This document shows, piece by piece, positions 8,388-18,311 of a stretch of 64,000 nucleotides of DNA; the stretch's first letter is position 1, and each line of letters begins with the position of its first letter. A model generated the notes under the pieces. It ran no database searches. It saw only the letters and a program-made list of their open reading frames with translations, and was not told where the DNA came from. Made by a program: the position numbers and the translations under genes. Origin of the DNA: Neoehrlichia mikurensis (GTDB lineage: Bacteria; Pseudomonadota; Alphaproteobacteria; Rickettsiales; Anaplasmataceae); assembly GCF_019186785.1 (NCBI RefSeq), contig NZ_CP066557.1:558001-622000 (forward strand), in the 5' to 3' direction.

Positions 8388-9869
8388 ATGTCATATAAGG
8401 ATTTAAGGGGTTTTATTAGTGATTTAGAAAAAAGCTCTGATCTTATAAGAGTTAAAGAGCAGGTATCTTCTTTTTTAGAGATTACAGAAATTCATAGAAG
8501 GGTTATAAGAAATAAAGGTCCAGCTATTATTTTTGAAAATGTGATTACTTCTCATAATAAGAGTTCTATGCCTGTTTTAGTTAATCTTTTTGGTACTATT
8601 GAAAGAATTGCTGCAGGAATTGGTATTACGCGTAATAAATTAAAGGATGTTGGTAATTTATTAGCGTATTTAAGATCTCCTACACCACCACATGGATTTA
8701 AAGATGCTTTAAAGATGGTACCTTTATTGAAAGACTTAATGACTACCATTCCTAAGACAATTAATAATGCTGTTTGTCAAGAAGTAGTTTTATTGGGAAA
8801 AGAAGTAGATTTATATAAAATTCCTATACAGACTTGTTGGCCACAAGAGCCAGCACCTCTTATTACATGGCCTATTGTTGTAACACATGGTCCTTCAAAG
8901 GCTAAGGATGATAGCTTTAATTTAGGAATATATCGTATGCAAGTTGTTAATAAAAATACAACTTTAATGCGGTGGTTAAAGCATCGTGGAGGAGCGAGAC
9001 AGTATTCTCGATGGAAACAACAAGGTTACATAAAGGATTTTCCAGTAGCAGTAGTTATAGGTACTGATCCTGCAACAATAATTGCTGCTGTTACGCCAAT
9101 TCCTGAAACTCTTTCTGAATACCAGTTTTCAGGATTATTACGTAAGAAATCTTTATATTTGACAAATTGCATTACAGTACCGTTAAAAGTCCCAGCAAAT
9201 GCTGAAATTGTGTTAGAAGGATTTGTAAGTTTAAATGAATATGGTGATGAAGGTCCATACGGTGATCATACAGGGTATTATAATACTGTAGAAAAATTTC
9301 CTAAATTTAATGTTACTGCTATGACAATGAGAAAATCTCCCATTTACTTAAGTACTTTTACAGGTAAACCACCTGATGAGCCATCTGTTTTAGGGGAAGC
9401 ATTAAATGAAATATTTATACCAATATTAATGTCTCAGTATCCAGAAGTAGTAGATTTTTGGTTACCTCCAGAAGGATGTTCTTATAGAATGGCTGTAGTA
9501 TCCATAAAAAAATCTTATCCTGGACATGCTAAAAGAATAATTATGGGTATTTTTTCTTTTCTAACACAATTTTTATATGTAAAATTTGTAATAATTGTGG
9601 ATGATGATATTAATATTAGAGATTGGAAAGAAGTAATTTGGGCTATGTCTACAAGAATGGATCCGATTAGAGATATGACTTTTATTGAAAGATCTCCTAT
9701 TGATTACTTAGATTTTGCCTCTACTGAAGATGGATTAGGAAGTAAGGTTGGGCTTGATGCAACTAATAAAATTTATCCAGAAACCTCTAGAGATTGGGGT
9801 ATACCTATACAAATGACAGAAGAAATAATAGAAAAAGTTACAAGTAAATGGTCTAAATATGGACTATAA
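8388..9869 (+). CDS. ubiD: UbiD family decarboxylase (ubiquinone synthesis)
   Basis: 3-octaprenyl-4-hydroxybenzoate carboxy-lyase, a prenylated-FMN enzyme that removes the ring carboxylate in ubiquinone synthesis; it needs UbiX, which is not in this window. The 493-residue product has the UbiD pattern: CWPQEPAPLITWPIVVTHGP, NLGIYRMQV, the RGGARQY block and the catalytic-region EGPYGDHTGYY with conserved Glu. The length is typical. The gene follows the outer-membrane pair by 45 bases, and converges on secA across a 450-base spacer. Assignment is secure. Confidence 0.95.
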   Translation: MSYKDLRGFISDLEKSSDLIRVKEQVSSFLEITEIHRRVIRNKGPAIIFENVITSHNKSSMPVLVNLFGTIERIAAGIGITRNKLKDVGNLLAYLRSPTPPHGFKDALKMVPLLKDLMTTIPKTINNAVCQEVVLLGKEVDLYKIPIQTCWPQEPAPLITWPIVVTHGPSKAKDDSFNLGIYRMQVVNKNTTLMRWLKHRGGARQYSRWKQQGYIKDFPVAVVIGTDPATIIAAVTPIPETLSEYQFSGLLRKKSLYLTNCITVPLKVPANAEIVLEGFVSLNEYGDEGPYGDHTGYYNTVEKFPKFNVTAMTMRKSPIYLSTFTGKPPDEPSVLGEALNEIFIPILMSQYPEVVDFWLPPEGCSYRMAVVSIKKSYPGHAKRIIMGIFSFLTQFLYVKFVIIVDDDINIRDWKEVIWAMSTRMDPIRDMTFIERSPIDYLDFASTEDGLGSKVGLDATNKIYPETSRDWGIPIQMTEEIIEKVTSKWSKYGL

Positions 9870-10321
9870 GTTGAAGTAAAAACATTACTAATAGTAATAA
9901 ATACATTATTCAGTTACCATTTTTTTCATTATAAAGTAAAATACTGATATATGTTTAACAAAAGCATATATTAGTGTATTAAATGATGTTTTATGTGATG
10001 ATACTTTAGTATTTTATTTTAAAAGTTATAAGTTTTAAGATATTATTGATGAATTGTATTATGCTTACTATTACACTAATCTTATTATATTAAAAATATA
10101 AGCTTTATATTTTTGAACTTTATAAAATTGTAATACATTTTTATGCATTTTATATTTGTTGATAAAAGCATATATTGTATGTTATTGGATAAATATAATT
10201 TCATACTAATGCTTGCTATATATACATATAAGTTTTTTAGGTATTCTTTTAATATTTAGCTAAACAATTTACAATGTATACCATTAAGTTTTAATATACA
10301 GTTATATTGTTATGTTGCTGC
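9870..10321. other. Convergent intergenic region ubiD / secA
   Basis: About 450 bases between the 3' ends of ubiD and secA. It contains one copy (10149-10201) of a 53-base repeat found again at 20272-20323. No gene seen. Confidence 0.6.
10149..10201. repeat. 53-bp dispersed repeat, copy 1
   Basis: Nearly identical (a single-base gap and one substitution) to 20272-20323, in the same orientation. The second copy follows the truncated outer-membrane protein gene near recA. It is non-coding as far as I can see. Confidence 0.8.
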
Positions 10322-12919
10322 TTATTGATATCCATGACAATGTTTATATTTTTTACCAGATCCGCAAGGGCATTTTTCATTACGTGATACTTTATTAAAA
10401 AAAGAACTATAATTAACAAGAAATTGACTTTTTAATGGAGCTTCATTTTTCAATTCTAAGTGTGATAGTTTTTGTATTATCATTTCATAAAACTTACTTA
10501 ACATTGTTTGAAGCATAGAAAATGCTTCTATTTTGAATTCGTTTAATGGATCTTTTTGTGCTATGGATCGTAAGTTAATACCACACTTCAAGCAGTCTAA
10601 TGCTGAAAGATGTTCTCTCCATAGATAATCTAAAGACATCATCATTACTTTTTTAACTGCAAAATTCCATAGATTTTCATGATATTTTGTAAATATTTGA
10701 GCTTTATTTAAAAGTAAATCATTAGCAACATTATTGAGATAGTCAATTATTTGATCTTTTAATTCAAAAGTGTTTATCTTGTTAATATCGATGTTAACGC
10801 CATATATTTTTGTAATTTCGGATGATAAAATTTCTATTGTTTCTTTACTTAAATTACAATATTTTTCTTGTATAATACTATTAATTATTTCTTGGTTTAA
10901 ACTTTGATATATAGAGGATAAATCATATGATTCACTATCTAGAATTTTAGTTCTTTGTTCAAAAATAACTTTACGTTGTTCATTAATTACATCATCAAAT
11001 CTTAATAAAGATTTCCGAATATCAAAGTTTCTTGATTCAACTTTATATTGAGCTTTTTCAATAGCTTTACTAATCCATTTATGTTGAATGGCTTCATCCT
11101 TTTTCATTCCTAGTTTTTGGAGTATATTTTTTATTCTATCAGATCCAAAAATTCTAAGTAAATCATCATCTAGCGATAAGAAAAATTTAGATAAGCCAGG
11201 ATCTCCTTGCCTACCTGAGCGCCCACGTAGTTGATTATCAATTCTTCTGCTTTCATGTCTTTCTGTACCGATTATGCATAGTCCTCCAGCATCTATAACA
11301 CGTTGCTTATCTTGTTTTACTTGATCTACAAGTTGTTTGTATTTCAATTCTTTTTCTTGTTTATTCGAAATATTAGCTAATTCTGTTTTTGCTAACATTT
11401 CAGCATTACCACCTAACTGAATATCTGTACCTCTTCCAGCCATATTTGTTGCTATAGTTACAGCTCCAGGTTTGCCAGCTTGAGCAATAATATATGCTTC
11501 TTGTTCGTGATAACGTGCATTTAATACAGAGTGTACTATTTTCTTTTTTGTAAGCAGCTTTGACAAAATTTCAGATTTTTCTATACTAATTGTGCCTACT
11601 AATACGGGTTGTAATTTTTTGTGACATTCTATAATAAAATCAATTACTGCATTAAACTTTGCTTCTTCTGTAGAATATATATCATCATTAAGGTCTATTC
11701 TTTTTATTGGAACATTAGTTGGTATTTGTATAACTTGTAATCTATAGATACCCCAAAATTCTTCAGATTCAGTTGATGCAGTACCTGTCATACCTGCAAG
11801 TTTTTTATACATACGAAAATAATTTTGAAAGGTAGTAGATGCCAAAGTTTGATTTTCGTTATTAACATTTAAATTTTCTTTTGCCTCTAAAGCTTGATGT
11901 AGACCATCAGAGTATCTTCTGCCTTCCATCATTCTGCCTGTAAACTCATCAATTATAATTACATTTCCATTTTTAACTATATAATCCTTGTTGATAAAAA
12001 ACAATTTATGTGCGCGCAATGCTTGATTAATGTAATGCATCATTACAATGTTGCTAGTATCATATAAAGCTGAATCAGCAGAAATTAATTGATGAGATAG
12101 TAATAGTTTCTCAATTTTTGTAGTACCACTTTCGGTTAAAAACACAGATTTATTTTTTTCATCTAATTCATAATCTTCATCTTCTAAGTTGTATATTAAC
12201 TTATCTATTTGTTTATATATGTCATTATTTTGTTCTATCTGCCCTGATATAATTAATGGTGTTCTTGCTTCATCTATTAATATAGAATCCACTTCATCAA
12301 CAATTGCGTAATTAAAACTTCTTTGTACCATTTCATCTCTGGTAAATTTCATATTATCACGCAGATAATCAAATCCAAGTTCATTATTTGTTGAATATAG
12401 GATATCACATTTATAGGCATTTCTTCTTTCTTCATCGCTTGTATTACTGGTAATGCATCCTACTGTTATGTTTAATGCTTTATATAATTTTCCCATCCAC
12501 TCAGAGTCACGTTTTGCTAGATAATCGTTAACTGTTACTATGTGAACACCATTTTCTTCTAAAGCATTAAGATATGCAGCTAATGTTGCTACTAATGTTT
12601 TACCTTCACCTGTTTTCATTTCAGCAATCATCCCTTTATGTAGTGTGATACCACCTATAAGTTGTACATCAAAATGTCTCATATTTAAGGTTCTTTTTGC
12701 TGCTTCACGTACAACTGCAAATGCTTGAACTAGAATATCATCAAGTGTTTTACCTTTTTTTAATAATTCCTTAAATTCTGATGTTTTTGCATATAGTAAT
12801 TCATCAGATATAGATTCTAGACTCTTTTCTATTGCGTTAATTTCCGATACAATTTTTTGAAAAGCTTTTATAGAGTTATAATGCGATGACTTAAAAAGCC
12901 GTTGTATAATGCTTAGCAT
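10322..12919 (-). CDS. secA: Protein translocase ATPase SecA
   Basis: Motor ATPase that drives unfolded preproteins through SecYEG. The 865-residue protein has the Walker A motif MKTGEGKT at 101-108, the [11 protein letters not shown] box, the [10 protein letters not shown] motif, the [11 protein letters not shown] helicase motif and the C-terminal zinc-binding/SecB-binding tail [14 protein letters not shown]. In Ehrlichia the outer-membrane protein cluster ends at secA; here too the upstream neighbours on the same strand are a truncated outer-membrane stub, an unknown gene and two full outer-membrane genes. Assignment is certain. Confidence 0.98.
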   Translation of the reverse strand: MLSIIQRLFKSSHYNSIKAFQKIVSEINAIEKSLESISDELLYAKTSEFKELLKKGKTLDDILVQAFAVVREAAKRTLNMRHFDVQLIGGITLHKGMIAEMKTGEGKTLVATLAAYLNALEENGVHIVTVNDYLAKRDSEWMGKLYKALNITVGCITSNTSDEERRNAYKCDILYSTNNELGFDYLRDNMKFTRDEMVQRSFNYAIVDEVDSILIDEARTPLIISGQIEQNNDIYKQIDKLIYNLEDEDYELDEKNKSVFLTESGTTKIEKLLLSHQLISADSALYDTSNIVMMHYINQALRAHKLFFINKDYIVKNGNVIIIDEFTGRMMEGRRYSDGLHQALEAKENLNVNNENQTLASTTFQNYFRMYKKLAGMTGTASTESEEFWGIYRLQVIQIPTNVPIKRIDLNDDIYSTEEAKFNAVIDFIIECHKKLQPVLVGTISIEKSEILSKLLTKKKIVHSVLNARYHEQEAYIIAQAGKPGAVTIATNMAGRGTDIQLGGNAEMLAKTELANISNKQEKELKYKQLVDQVKQDKQRVIDAGGLCIIGTERHESRRIDNQLRGRSGRQGDPGLSKFFLSLDDDLLRIFGSDRIKNILQKLGMKKDEAIQHKWISKAIEKAQYKVESRNFDIRKSLLRFDDVINEQRKVIFEQRTKILDSESYDLSSIYQSLNQEIINSIIQEKYCNLSKETIEILSSEITKIYGVNIDINKINTFELKDQIIDYLNNVANDLLLNKAQIFTKYHENLWNFAVKKVMMMSLDYLWREHLSALDCLKCGINLRSIAQKDPLNEFKIEAFSMLQTMLSKFYEMIIQKLSHLELKNEAPLKSQFLVNYSSFFNKVSRNEKCPCGSGKKYKHCHGYQ

Positions 12920-12989
12920 AAGGATGAATTCTATAATAAGTTGAGAATTATATGGATAAATTTCAAAAATTACAATTAAATTTAGTTAA

Positions 12990-13118
12990 ATTTTCTGAAT
13001 TACATAAATTGCAGTAGCACTTTCTTTAAGAGCAAGGATAGCTTTAATATCAATAGAAAGGTATGAATGCCAATATTGTAGCTATTGAAACTTTTATGCA
13101 TATGTTTTTGTAGTTCAT
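12990..13118 (-). pseudogene. Truncated outer-membrane protein gene: signal peptide stub
   Basis: A good Shine-Dalgarno (AGGAGA, 13126-13131) precedes an ATG at 13118 that starts MNYKNICIKVSIATILAFI, a clean signal peptide of the P28/Map1 family. It then stops at TGA (13050-13052) after 22 residues. The reason is visible: bases 13024-13104 equal (in reverse) 19658-19705 joined directly to 19831-19863 of the outer-membrane pseudogene near recA, so 125 bases have been lost here across a two-base TT microhomology. After the junction a shifted frame continues as DIKAILALKESATAIYVIQKI and stops. It sits between the unknown gene and secA. Possibly a silent cassette, probably just decayed. Confidence 0.8.
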
Positions 13119-13129
13119 AATTATGTCTC

Positions 13130-13657
13130 CTAAATAAATATAAATTTAATGTTGAATGTATTGCCAATTTGAATGGCTTTATTTGTATGTTTATTGTTAA
13201 TTTTATTGTTGTTAAGTGTAAGGTAATTAGCAATATTTGTTACTTTATGTTTGATGTAATTTAAGAATCTGTGTATATGTTCCTGCAATGTAGTGGTGGA
13301 ATGTTTGTCGTTACTTAATAAGCAGAGTTTGGGGTTTTTTAGCTCGAAGCTTTTGCGAAGCTTTGAGCTAAAAAACCCTAGGAAATATTTTATTATCTTA
13401 AGAGGATGCCATATACAAACTTTCAAGACGCTATTCTTTAAAAGATAATATTTTTCTTTACTCAGAGTAAAAGAAATTGCTTTATCATTAGATTTTATAA
13501 TATAAAACATATTATAAAAATTACTAATAACACCCTTTAATGCAAAGTCCTTAATAACACAAGGAACCTCTAACTGATAATGACTTATTGCTTTATTAGT
13601 AAAAAAAGACACAAAAGGAATAAATACCATAACTTTAACTAAACCCAAACCTAACAC
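13130..13657 (-). CDS. Hypothetical protein of the outer-membrane cluster, contains a palindromic insert
   Basis: A 175-residue open frame starting with GTG at 13657 (an ATG at 13630, MVFIPFVSFF, is the alternative). I do not recognise the family. The N-terminal 30 residues could be a membrane or signal segment. Near residues 94-112 the protein reads LGFFSSKLRKSFELKNPKL, and this part is encoded by a 47-base stem-loop (13332-13378), resembling the palindromic elements that insert into genes in Rickettsiales. It begins 33 bases after the outer-membrane gene upstream, and its stop overlaps the ribosome binding site of the stub that follows, so it is read in the cluster. Described Ehrlichia clusters also carry small unknown genes before secA. 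Confidence 0.55.
   Translation of the reverse strand: MLGLGLVKVMVFIPFVSFFTNKAISHYQLEVPCVIKDFALKGVISNFYNMFYIIKSNDKAISFTLSKEKYYLLKNSVLKVCIWHPLKIIKYFLGFFSSKLRKSFELKNPKLCLLSNDKHSTTTLQEHIHRFLNYIKHKVTNIANYLTLNNNKINNKHTNKAIQIGNTFNIKFIFI
13332..13378. repeat. Long stem-loop inside a coding sequence
   Basis: Outer arms 13332-13345 and 13365-13378 are 14-base perfect reverse complements. Inside them, after one G-T pair, two AAGCTT blocks (13347-13352 and 13358-13363) pair around loop TTGCG, giving a stem of about 21 pairs. It lies in frame inside the hypothetical gene at 13130-13657. Confidence 0.85.
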
Positions 13658-13690
13658 ACACTATAATTAAAAAATCTCATAAAGTATTCC

Positions 13691-14542
13691 TTATAAATTA
13701 AACCTAACTCCAAATTCAGTACCAAAGTAACTAATACTAAGTGTAGACTCAGCAAATACCTTGCCTGCATTTAAATCCTCCTTGTGCATTGTAGGTAAAT
13801 TACTAAACCTATTACCTATTACACCATGATAATAAGCTCCAAGAGATATAACGACATGAGAATTTATAATAAAACTTATACCTGACTTACCTTGATAAGC
13901 TAACTTTACAGAGTTAGAATCTAAGAAATTTACTAAACCTGCCCCAGCACCTGCACAAAAATAAGGGAATATATTATATTGCTTTAATGTTGAATTTAAA
14001 GCATCATAACAAACATTTAATAAAATTGAACCAGATTTTAAACCTTGATTCTCTATTATTACTTTTTTATTATCATGTCTTATTAGGGCAAAGTACTTGT
14101 AGTCCTTATGTAAGTAATCATCATCATTAAGATCAAAACTTTCATAAAAAGCTTCCAGCTCTAACCTTAAATATTCCTTTACTAAATAACCAATACCGCC
14201 TCCAAAACTAACCTTACTTATATTGTAAGTAGGAACATAATCACTAGTAAAAGGGTTGGTGCCATTACCATTAAACATATTACTTACAGATAAATTACCA
14301 GTAAAGGACTTACTTAAACCCATAACATTTGAGGTAGGGTACAACATTTCTTCAATGCTAAATTTTCTAAACTGTGGAACCCCTAACCTATGTTGCGCAT
14401 AAATATATGCCCTATCTATAATTACATTACTATTAACATTATTACACGAGGAACTATACAATAAAGTACTTGATGAAGCACAACTTGAAAATAGTAATGC
14501 CACTAACGTAACTTTTATAGCAAAAAAAGTTTTACAACCCAT
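13691..14542 (-). CDS. Outer-membrane protein, P28/Map1/OMP-1 family (paralogue 3)
   Basis: A 283-residue surface protein of the same family. Signal sequence MGCKTFFAIKVTLVALLFSS is followed by a Ser/Cys-rich segment. The N-terminal hallmark is degenerate here (RAYIYAQHRLGVPQFRKFS), but later blocks are clear: IGYLVKEYLRLELEAFYESF, LLNVCYD, FPYFCAGAGAGL, YQGKSGISF, GAYYHGVIGNRF and the C-terminal FGTEFGVRFNL ending in an aromatic-rich strand. It is read after paralogue 4 and before the unknown gene. The divergent N-terminus and Ser-Cys leader make it the oddest of the four full paralogues. Confidence 0.9.
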   Translation of the reverse strand: MGCKTFFAIKVTLVALLFSSCASSSTLLYSSSCNNVNSNVIIDRAYIYAQHRLGVPQFRKFSIEEMLYPTSNVMGLSKSFTGNLSVSNMFNGNGTNPFTSDYVPTYNISKVSFGGGIGYLVKEYLRLELEAFYESFDLNDDDYLHKDYKYFALIRHDNKKVIIENQGLKSGSILLNVCYDALNSTLKQYNIFPYFCAGAGAGLVNFLDSNSVKLAYQGKSGISFIINSHVVISLGAYYHGVIGNRFSNLPTMHKEDLNAGKVFAESTLSISYFGTEFGVRFNL

Positions 14543-14739
14543 ATAAATAACAACCCTCGCTTTAATACAATGCTATACGTAACAATAAATATGACTAAAA
14601 AAGAATTAAGTCAAGAGAGTTAATGACTTATTTTTACAATTTAAAATAAATTTTAATCATTTGTTTAAAAAATGTGGTAATTATGTTACGTACAAGGTGC
14701 CTTAATATTGTTTACTAAAGTTAATTTTATAAAAAATGG

Positions 14740-15576
14740 CTAAAATATAAACCTCATGCCACACTCAAGGCCAAAAAAATTAATATCAAACTTAGCGCTA
14801 GGAGAGATATGCTTAGGATTGTCTTTAAGATTAAAGTTATTATACTCTACGGGAATATTTTTGAAATTGGTATTTGATAATTTTTGAGCATATCCATTAA
14901 TAAACATTATTACTTTAGGGGATAAAAAATATTGCAAACCAGCTTTAGCCTGGTATGATAATTGAAGGTTAGTTAATGTAAGAAAATTAATTACACTACC
15001 TCCAATACCAACACATATGTTTGGTACTATCGGTATTCCTATTGTAATTAGATCATAACATGTATTCACAGTTAATGAATATATACTGATTCCATTATTT
15101 TCTGCAGTAACGTAATTACAGTCATCACTGTCACTAATAGTTTCAGATCTGGATAATGCAAAATACTTAGCATTTTCTTGATTTTTATATATTGTATTAT
15201 CAATTAAGAATTGTTCATAAGAGCCTTCAATTTCTATGCGTGGTCCACTTACTGAATAGCCGATAGATAATGAATATCCTTTAAAATTAGGGTTATAAAT
15301 AGGATCATATTTATCTTTAAAGTTGTCTTTAGAATTTAAAGGTAATTTTTCACTTGCATCTTTTTTTACGGCAAATAGTATTAAGGGCTTATTTTCTGCT
15401 TCAATAACAATAAAATTTTTAAAATAAGGATAGCTTGGCTTATATTGTCCACTTATATAAAATCCAGAACTCTCATTGTCTGTTGAAAAATCAATAGGGT
15501 TAGGTGAAGCATAAGACTTGCATGATACAAAAAATAAAATTGTAAAAATTATAGTAAAGATTTTTTCCTGATTCAT
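14740..15576 (-). CDS. Outer-membrane protein, P28/Map1/OMP-1 family (paralogue 4)
   Basis: First outer-membrane gene after the regulator. I choose the ATG at 15576 (MNQEKIFTIIFTILFFVSCKSYA, a signal peptide); the frame is open to 15642 with another ATG at 15597. The mature part opens SGFYISGQYKPSYPYFKNF, an exact family hallmark, then IGYSVSGPRIEIEGSYEQF, VNTCYD, VPNICVGIGGSVI, YQAKAGLQYF and C-terminal FFGLECGMRFIF. The product has 279 residues. It lies about 330 bases downstream of the regulator gene, room for its own promoter. Confidence 0.92.
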   Translation of the reverse strand: MNQEKIFTIIFTILFFVSCKSYASPNPIDFSTDNESSGFYISGQYKPSYPYFKNFIVIEAENKPLILFAVKKDASEKLPLNSKDNFKDKYDPIYNPNFKGYSLSIGYSVSGPRIEIEGSYEQFLIDNTIYKNQENAKYFALSRSETISDSDDCNYVTAENNGISIYSLTVNTCYDLITIGIPIVPNICVGIGGSVINFLTLTNLQLSYQAKAGLQYFLSPKVIMFINGYAQKLSNTNFKNIPVEYNNFNLKDNPKHISPSAKFDINFFGLECGMRFIF

Positions 15577-15906
15577 AATATACGCTAGATAATTCATAAC
15601 TAAACTATTAAATATATTGCTGAGCACTAAAAGATTATACATAAAATTATTATAATCGCTATAAGTATATTGCTAAATAAGTATCAAATTATTTTGGAAG
15701 GGAATTTTTATCTAAATGCAGGTTATCTATATTTTTGGCTAGGGAGCTGATTTTAATAGTCAAAAAAATTTTTTTAATGATATTAAAATGTATTGCTAAT
15801 TAATGTAATTTAATCAAATATTAGTTAATATTTAAAGTATTTTATGATATACTTACAATGATATTATTTCCCTTCCGTTATTAGCATGTTTATTTATTAT
15901 TCAAAG

Positions 15907-16410
15907 TTAAAGTTGAATATCTTTTTCTTCATTGTTTTCCGCGGACAACGATTTTACTAAATTATAAACTACATTACGAATTTTATCATTTCTAATACAA
16001 ATATATGCTCTTACAAGCATTAGTATTTCTTTACTATCAATTGTATTATCATTATTAAATTCTGGTATGAAGCTTTCATTGTTATCTTTTAAAATATTAT
16101 TAGATATTTCATTGTTGTCTGAGATATTTTGATTAATATTTACTTGTAATTTTGATATTACATCCATGACTCCTATACCCAGAACTTTTGTAAGCTCATA
16201 TAGTCTACTGATAACTATTCTATTTGTTCCTTTTTCATATTTTTGAACTTGTTGAAATGTAATGCCCAATTTACTAGCAAGTTGGTTTTGACTCATTCCT
16301 CTAATAATGCGTTGTTTTTTTATTTCTCGTCCTACATATTGATCAACAGGATGAGGTTTTGTTTTTTCTTCGTTATTATTAGAATTAGAATTTTGCGTTT
16401 CTGATATCAT
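15907..16410 (-). CDS. Xre-type helix-turn-helix regulator at the outer-membrane cluster (Tr1-like)
   Basis: A 167-residue protein with a Cro/C1 helix-turn-helix at about residues 27-82 (REIKKQRIIRGMSQNQLASKLGITFQQVQKYEKG is the core). The flanks are Asn/Glu-rich and look disordered. In Ehrlichia, a regulator called tr1 stands at the head of the OMP-1/Map1 cluster in the same position and orientation; this gene fills that place. What it controls has to be inferred from position: it is likely to act on the surface genes. The gene has a 280-base upstream spacer toward ndk, which is read the other way. Confidence 0.85.
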   Translation of the reverse strand: MISETQNSNSNNNEEKTKPHPVDQYVGREIKKQRIIRGMSQNQLASKLGITFQQVQKYEKGTNRIVISRLYELTKVLGIGVMDVISKLQVNINQNISDNNEISNNILKDNNESFIPEFNNDNTIDSKEILMLVRAYICIRNDKIRNVVYNLVKSLSAENNEEKDIQL

Positions 16411-16689
16411 AAATATTATCCTATGTGTTATGATTATTTACTTAGGATAAATCATACATTATTGTAATGCAACAGTTATTTTATGCATGTTATATAATAA
16501 TAAAACTATAAAGAGTATGCTAAATTGGAAATAAAATTACAAGTAAATGTTTTGATCATAAATGTTGTTTTGTATTTCTGTAATAATAAATACTAATTAC
16601 TAAAATATAGGTTTTTGATATAAAAAAATTTTCTTGATGCAAATAATACCTTATGTTAGCATTAAAAAATAGTAAATAAGGTAATTTAA

Positions 16690-17109
16690 GTGCTGGAGAG
16701 AACACTATCTATATTGAAGCCTGATGTAATTAAGCGTAATATTGTGGGTAATATTATTTCTTATATAGAGCAGGCAGGGCTAAAGATAGTCGCGCAGAAA
16801 ATGTGTTTATTAACTCAACATCAAGCTAAAAAGTTTTATGAGATACATAAAGAACAGCCTTTCTTTTCTGATTTGATAAGTTTTATGACATCAGGGCCAG
16901 TAATAGTGCAGGTATTGGTAGGAGAAAAAGCCGTGACTTTATATAGAGAAGTTATAGGTGCAACTGATCCAAAAAAAGCTAGACCTGGCTCAATAAGAGC
17001 AGATTTTGCTGAAAGTATTGATGCTAATTGTGTCCATGGATCTGATAATCTAGGAAATGCTGAAAGAGAAATACAATTTTTTTTCCCTGAATGTGAAATT
17101 TTATATTAA
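16690..17109 (+). CDS. ndk: Nucleoside diphosphate kinase
   Basis: Transfers the terminal phosphate between nucleoside triphosphates and diphosphates through a phospho-histidine. The 139-residue product starts at a GTG ([17 protein letters not shown]), the usual family opening, and carries the active-site block NCVHGSDN with the catalytic His plus [10 protein letters not shown] before it. A TAAGG element lies a few bases upstream of the GTG. Its stop overlaps the stop of the convergent CCA-adding enzyme gene by four bases. Confidence 0.96.
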   Translation: MLERTLSILKPDVIKRNIVGNIISYIEQAGLKIVAQKMCLLTQHQAKKFYEIHKEQPFFSDLISFMTSGPVIVQVLVGEKAVTLYREVIGATDPKKARPGSIRADFAESIDANCVHGSDNLGNAEREIQFFFPECEILY

Positions 17110-18311
17110 TGCTGTAACATATCTTTAGCAAATGATAAAAGTTGTGTTTTTGTTAGTTGATATGTGCTATTTTCCCAGGTTTGTTTTATTATATTTAACG
17201 TTTGTCCTAAGGTTTTGCCTTTTTTATAGCCTATGTTTAATAAATCATTTCCAGATATAGGGAACTTAGGGATTGTAAAATTGTTTGCAATGTTAATATA
17301 TGGAGATAATTCATTATATGTGTTACCTGCTTCTGCATGACTAATTGTTATTAAATGACAATATAATTCCAATCCGAATTTACTGATATTTTTTTTTTGA
17401 TTATTTATTGATAAGGGTATCGGTAGCTTATTTGTTGTAAGAATAAGTAGGGTCTTTTTTTGTTTATTCGATAATCGTAAAACATTACTGATATTTTCTG
17501 ACATTTTTATCACACAATTATTTTCTACTGTTCTCAATAAAGCTGATAGCTTTACTATAGGAGGATTGTGGTATAATAAAGGTGATGATAATATATTAAG
17601 AGATATATTATAAGGGAGAATTTGCTCTAAAATGTTACATTGTTGCATTATTTGTAATGTAGTTGATATATTATTATATGATAAAAGTTTTAAAAATTCT
17701 TCTCTTACTCTTTCCTTAGATAATTTTTTTATAGTATATGAATATTTCTTAAATAATTCTATAATGTTTTTTTGCATTTGACTATCACTGCATATCATTG
17801 CATGAAATCGAAATGCTCTTAATATTCTAAGAAAATCTTCATTGATACGTTTTTCTGCATTACCTATAAAGTTTAATGTTTGATTGTTTAGGTCATGAAT
17901 TCCAGAAAAGTAGTCATATATTTTTCCTTTTTTATCACAATATAAGGCATTGAAAGTAAAATCTCTTCTTTTTGCGTCTTCTTCCCAATTATTAGTGAAA
18001 CTTACATTTGCATGTCTTCCATCACATTTTGTATCAGATCTTAGAGTTGTTATTTCGTATGGTATATTATTAACTATAGCAGTAATAGTACCGTGTTTAA
18101 TACCAGTAGGAATTGCTTTTATATGTGAAGATTTTAAGGCTTGTATTGTCTCATTAGGGGTTAGAGTGGTTGCAAAATCAGTATCGGTAAACTTTTTATT
18201 AATTATACTATCTCTTACACATCCGCCAACAAGCCTTATCTCTCCATCAAATTTTTCTATAGCATTTATTATTAAAAGAACATTAGGATTTTGTATGAGT
18301 TTAGAGATCAT
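17106..18311 (-). CDS. cca: tRNA nucleotidyltransferase (CCA-adding, polymerase beta-like)
   Basis: Adds or repairs the 3' CCA of tRNAs, needed because the tRNA gene in this window does not encode CCA. The N-terminal head domain has [11 protein letters not shown] and the catalytic DTDFATT, followed by [12 protein letters not shown] and the [11 protein letters not shown] block of the RNA-binding neck. The 401-residue length is normal for alphaproteobacterial class II enzymes. Whether it adds C, CA or the full CCA cannot be told. The end overlaps ndk's stop by four bases. Confidence 0.92.
   Translation of the reverse strand: MISKLIQNPNVLLIINAIEKFDGEIRLVGGCVRDSIINKKFTDTDFATTLTPNETIQALKSSHIKAIPTGIKHGTITAIVNNIPYEITTLRSDTKCDGRHANVSFTNNWEEDAKRRDFTFNALYCDKKGKIYDYFSGIHDLNNQTLNFIGNAEKRINEDFLRILRAFRFHAMICSDSQMQKNIIELFKKYSYTIKKLSKERVREEFLKLLSYNNISTTLQIMQQCNILEQILPYNISLNILSSPLLYHNPPIVKLSALLRTVENNCVIKMSENISNVLRLSNKQKKTLLILTTNKLPIPLSINNQKKNISKFGLELYCHLITISHAEAGNTYNELSPYINIANNFTIPKFPISGNDLLNIGYKKGKTLGQTLNIIKQTWENSTYQLTKTQLLSFAKDMLQH

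Noticed and set aside
13000..13233. 77-codon minus frame through the OMP stub
   Set aside because: It is a shifted frame of the truncated outer-membrane gene and of the end of the unknown gene; the correct frame begins with MNYKNICIKV at 13118.
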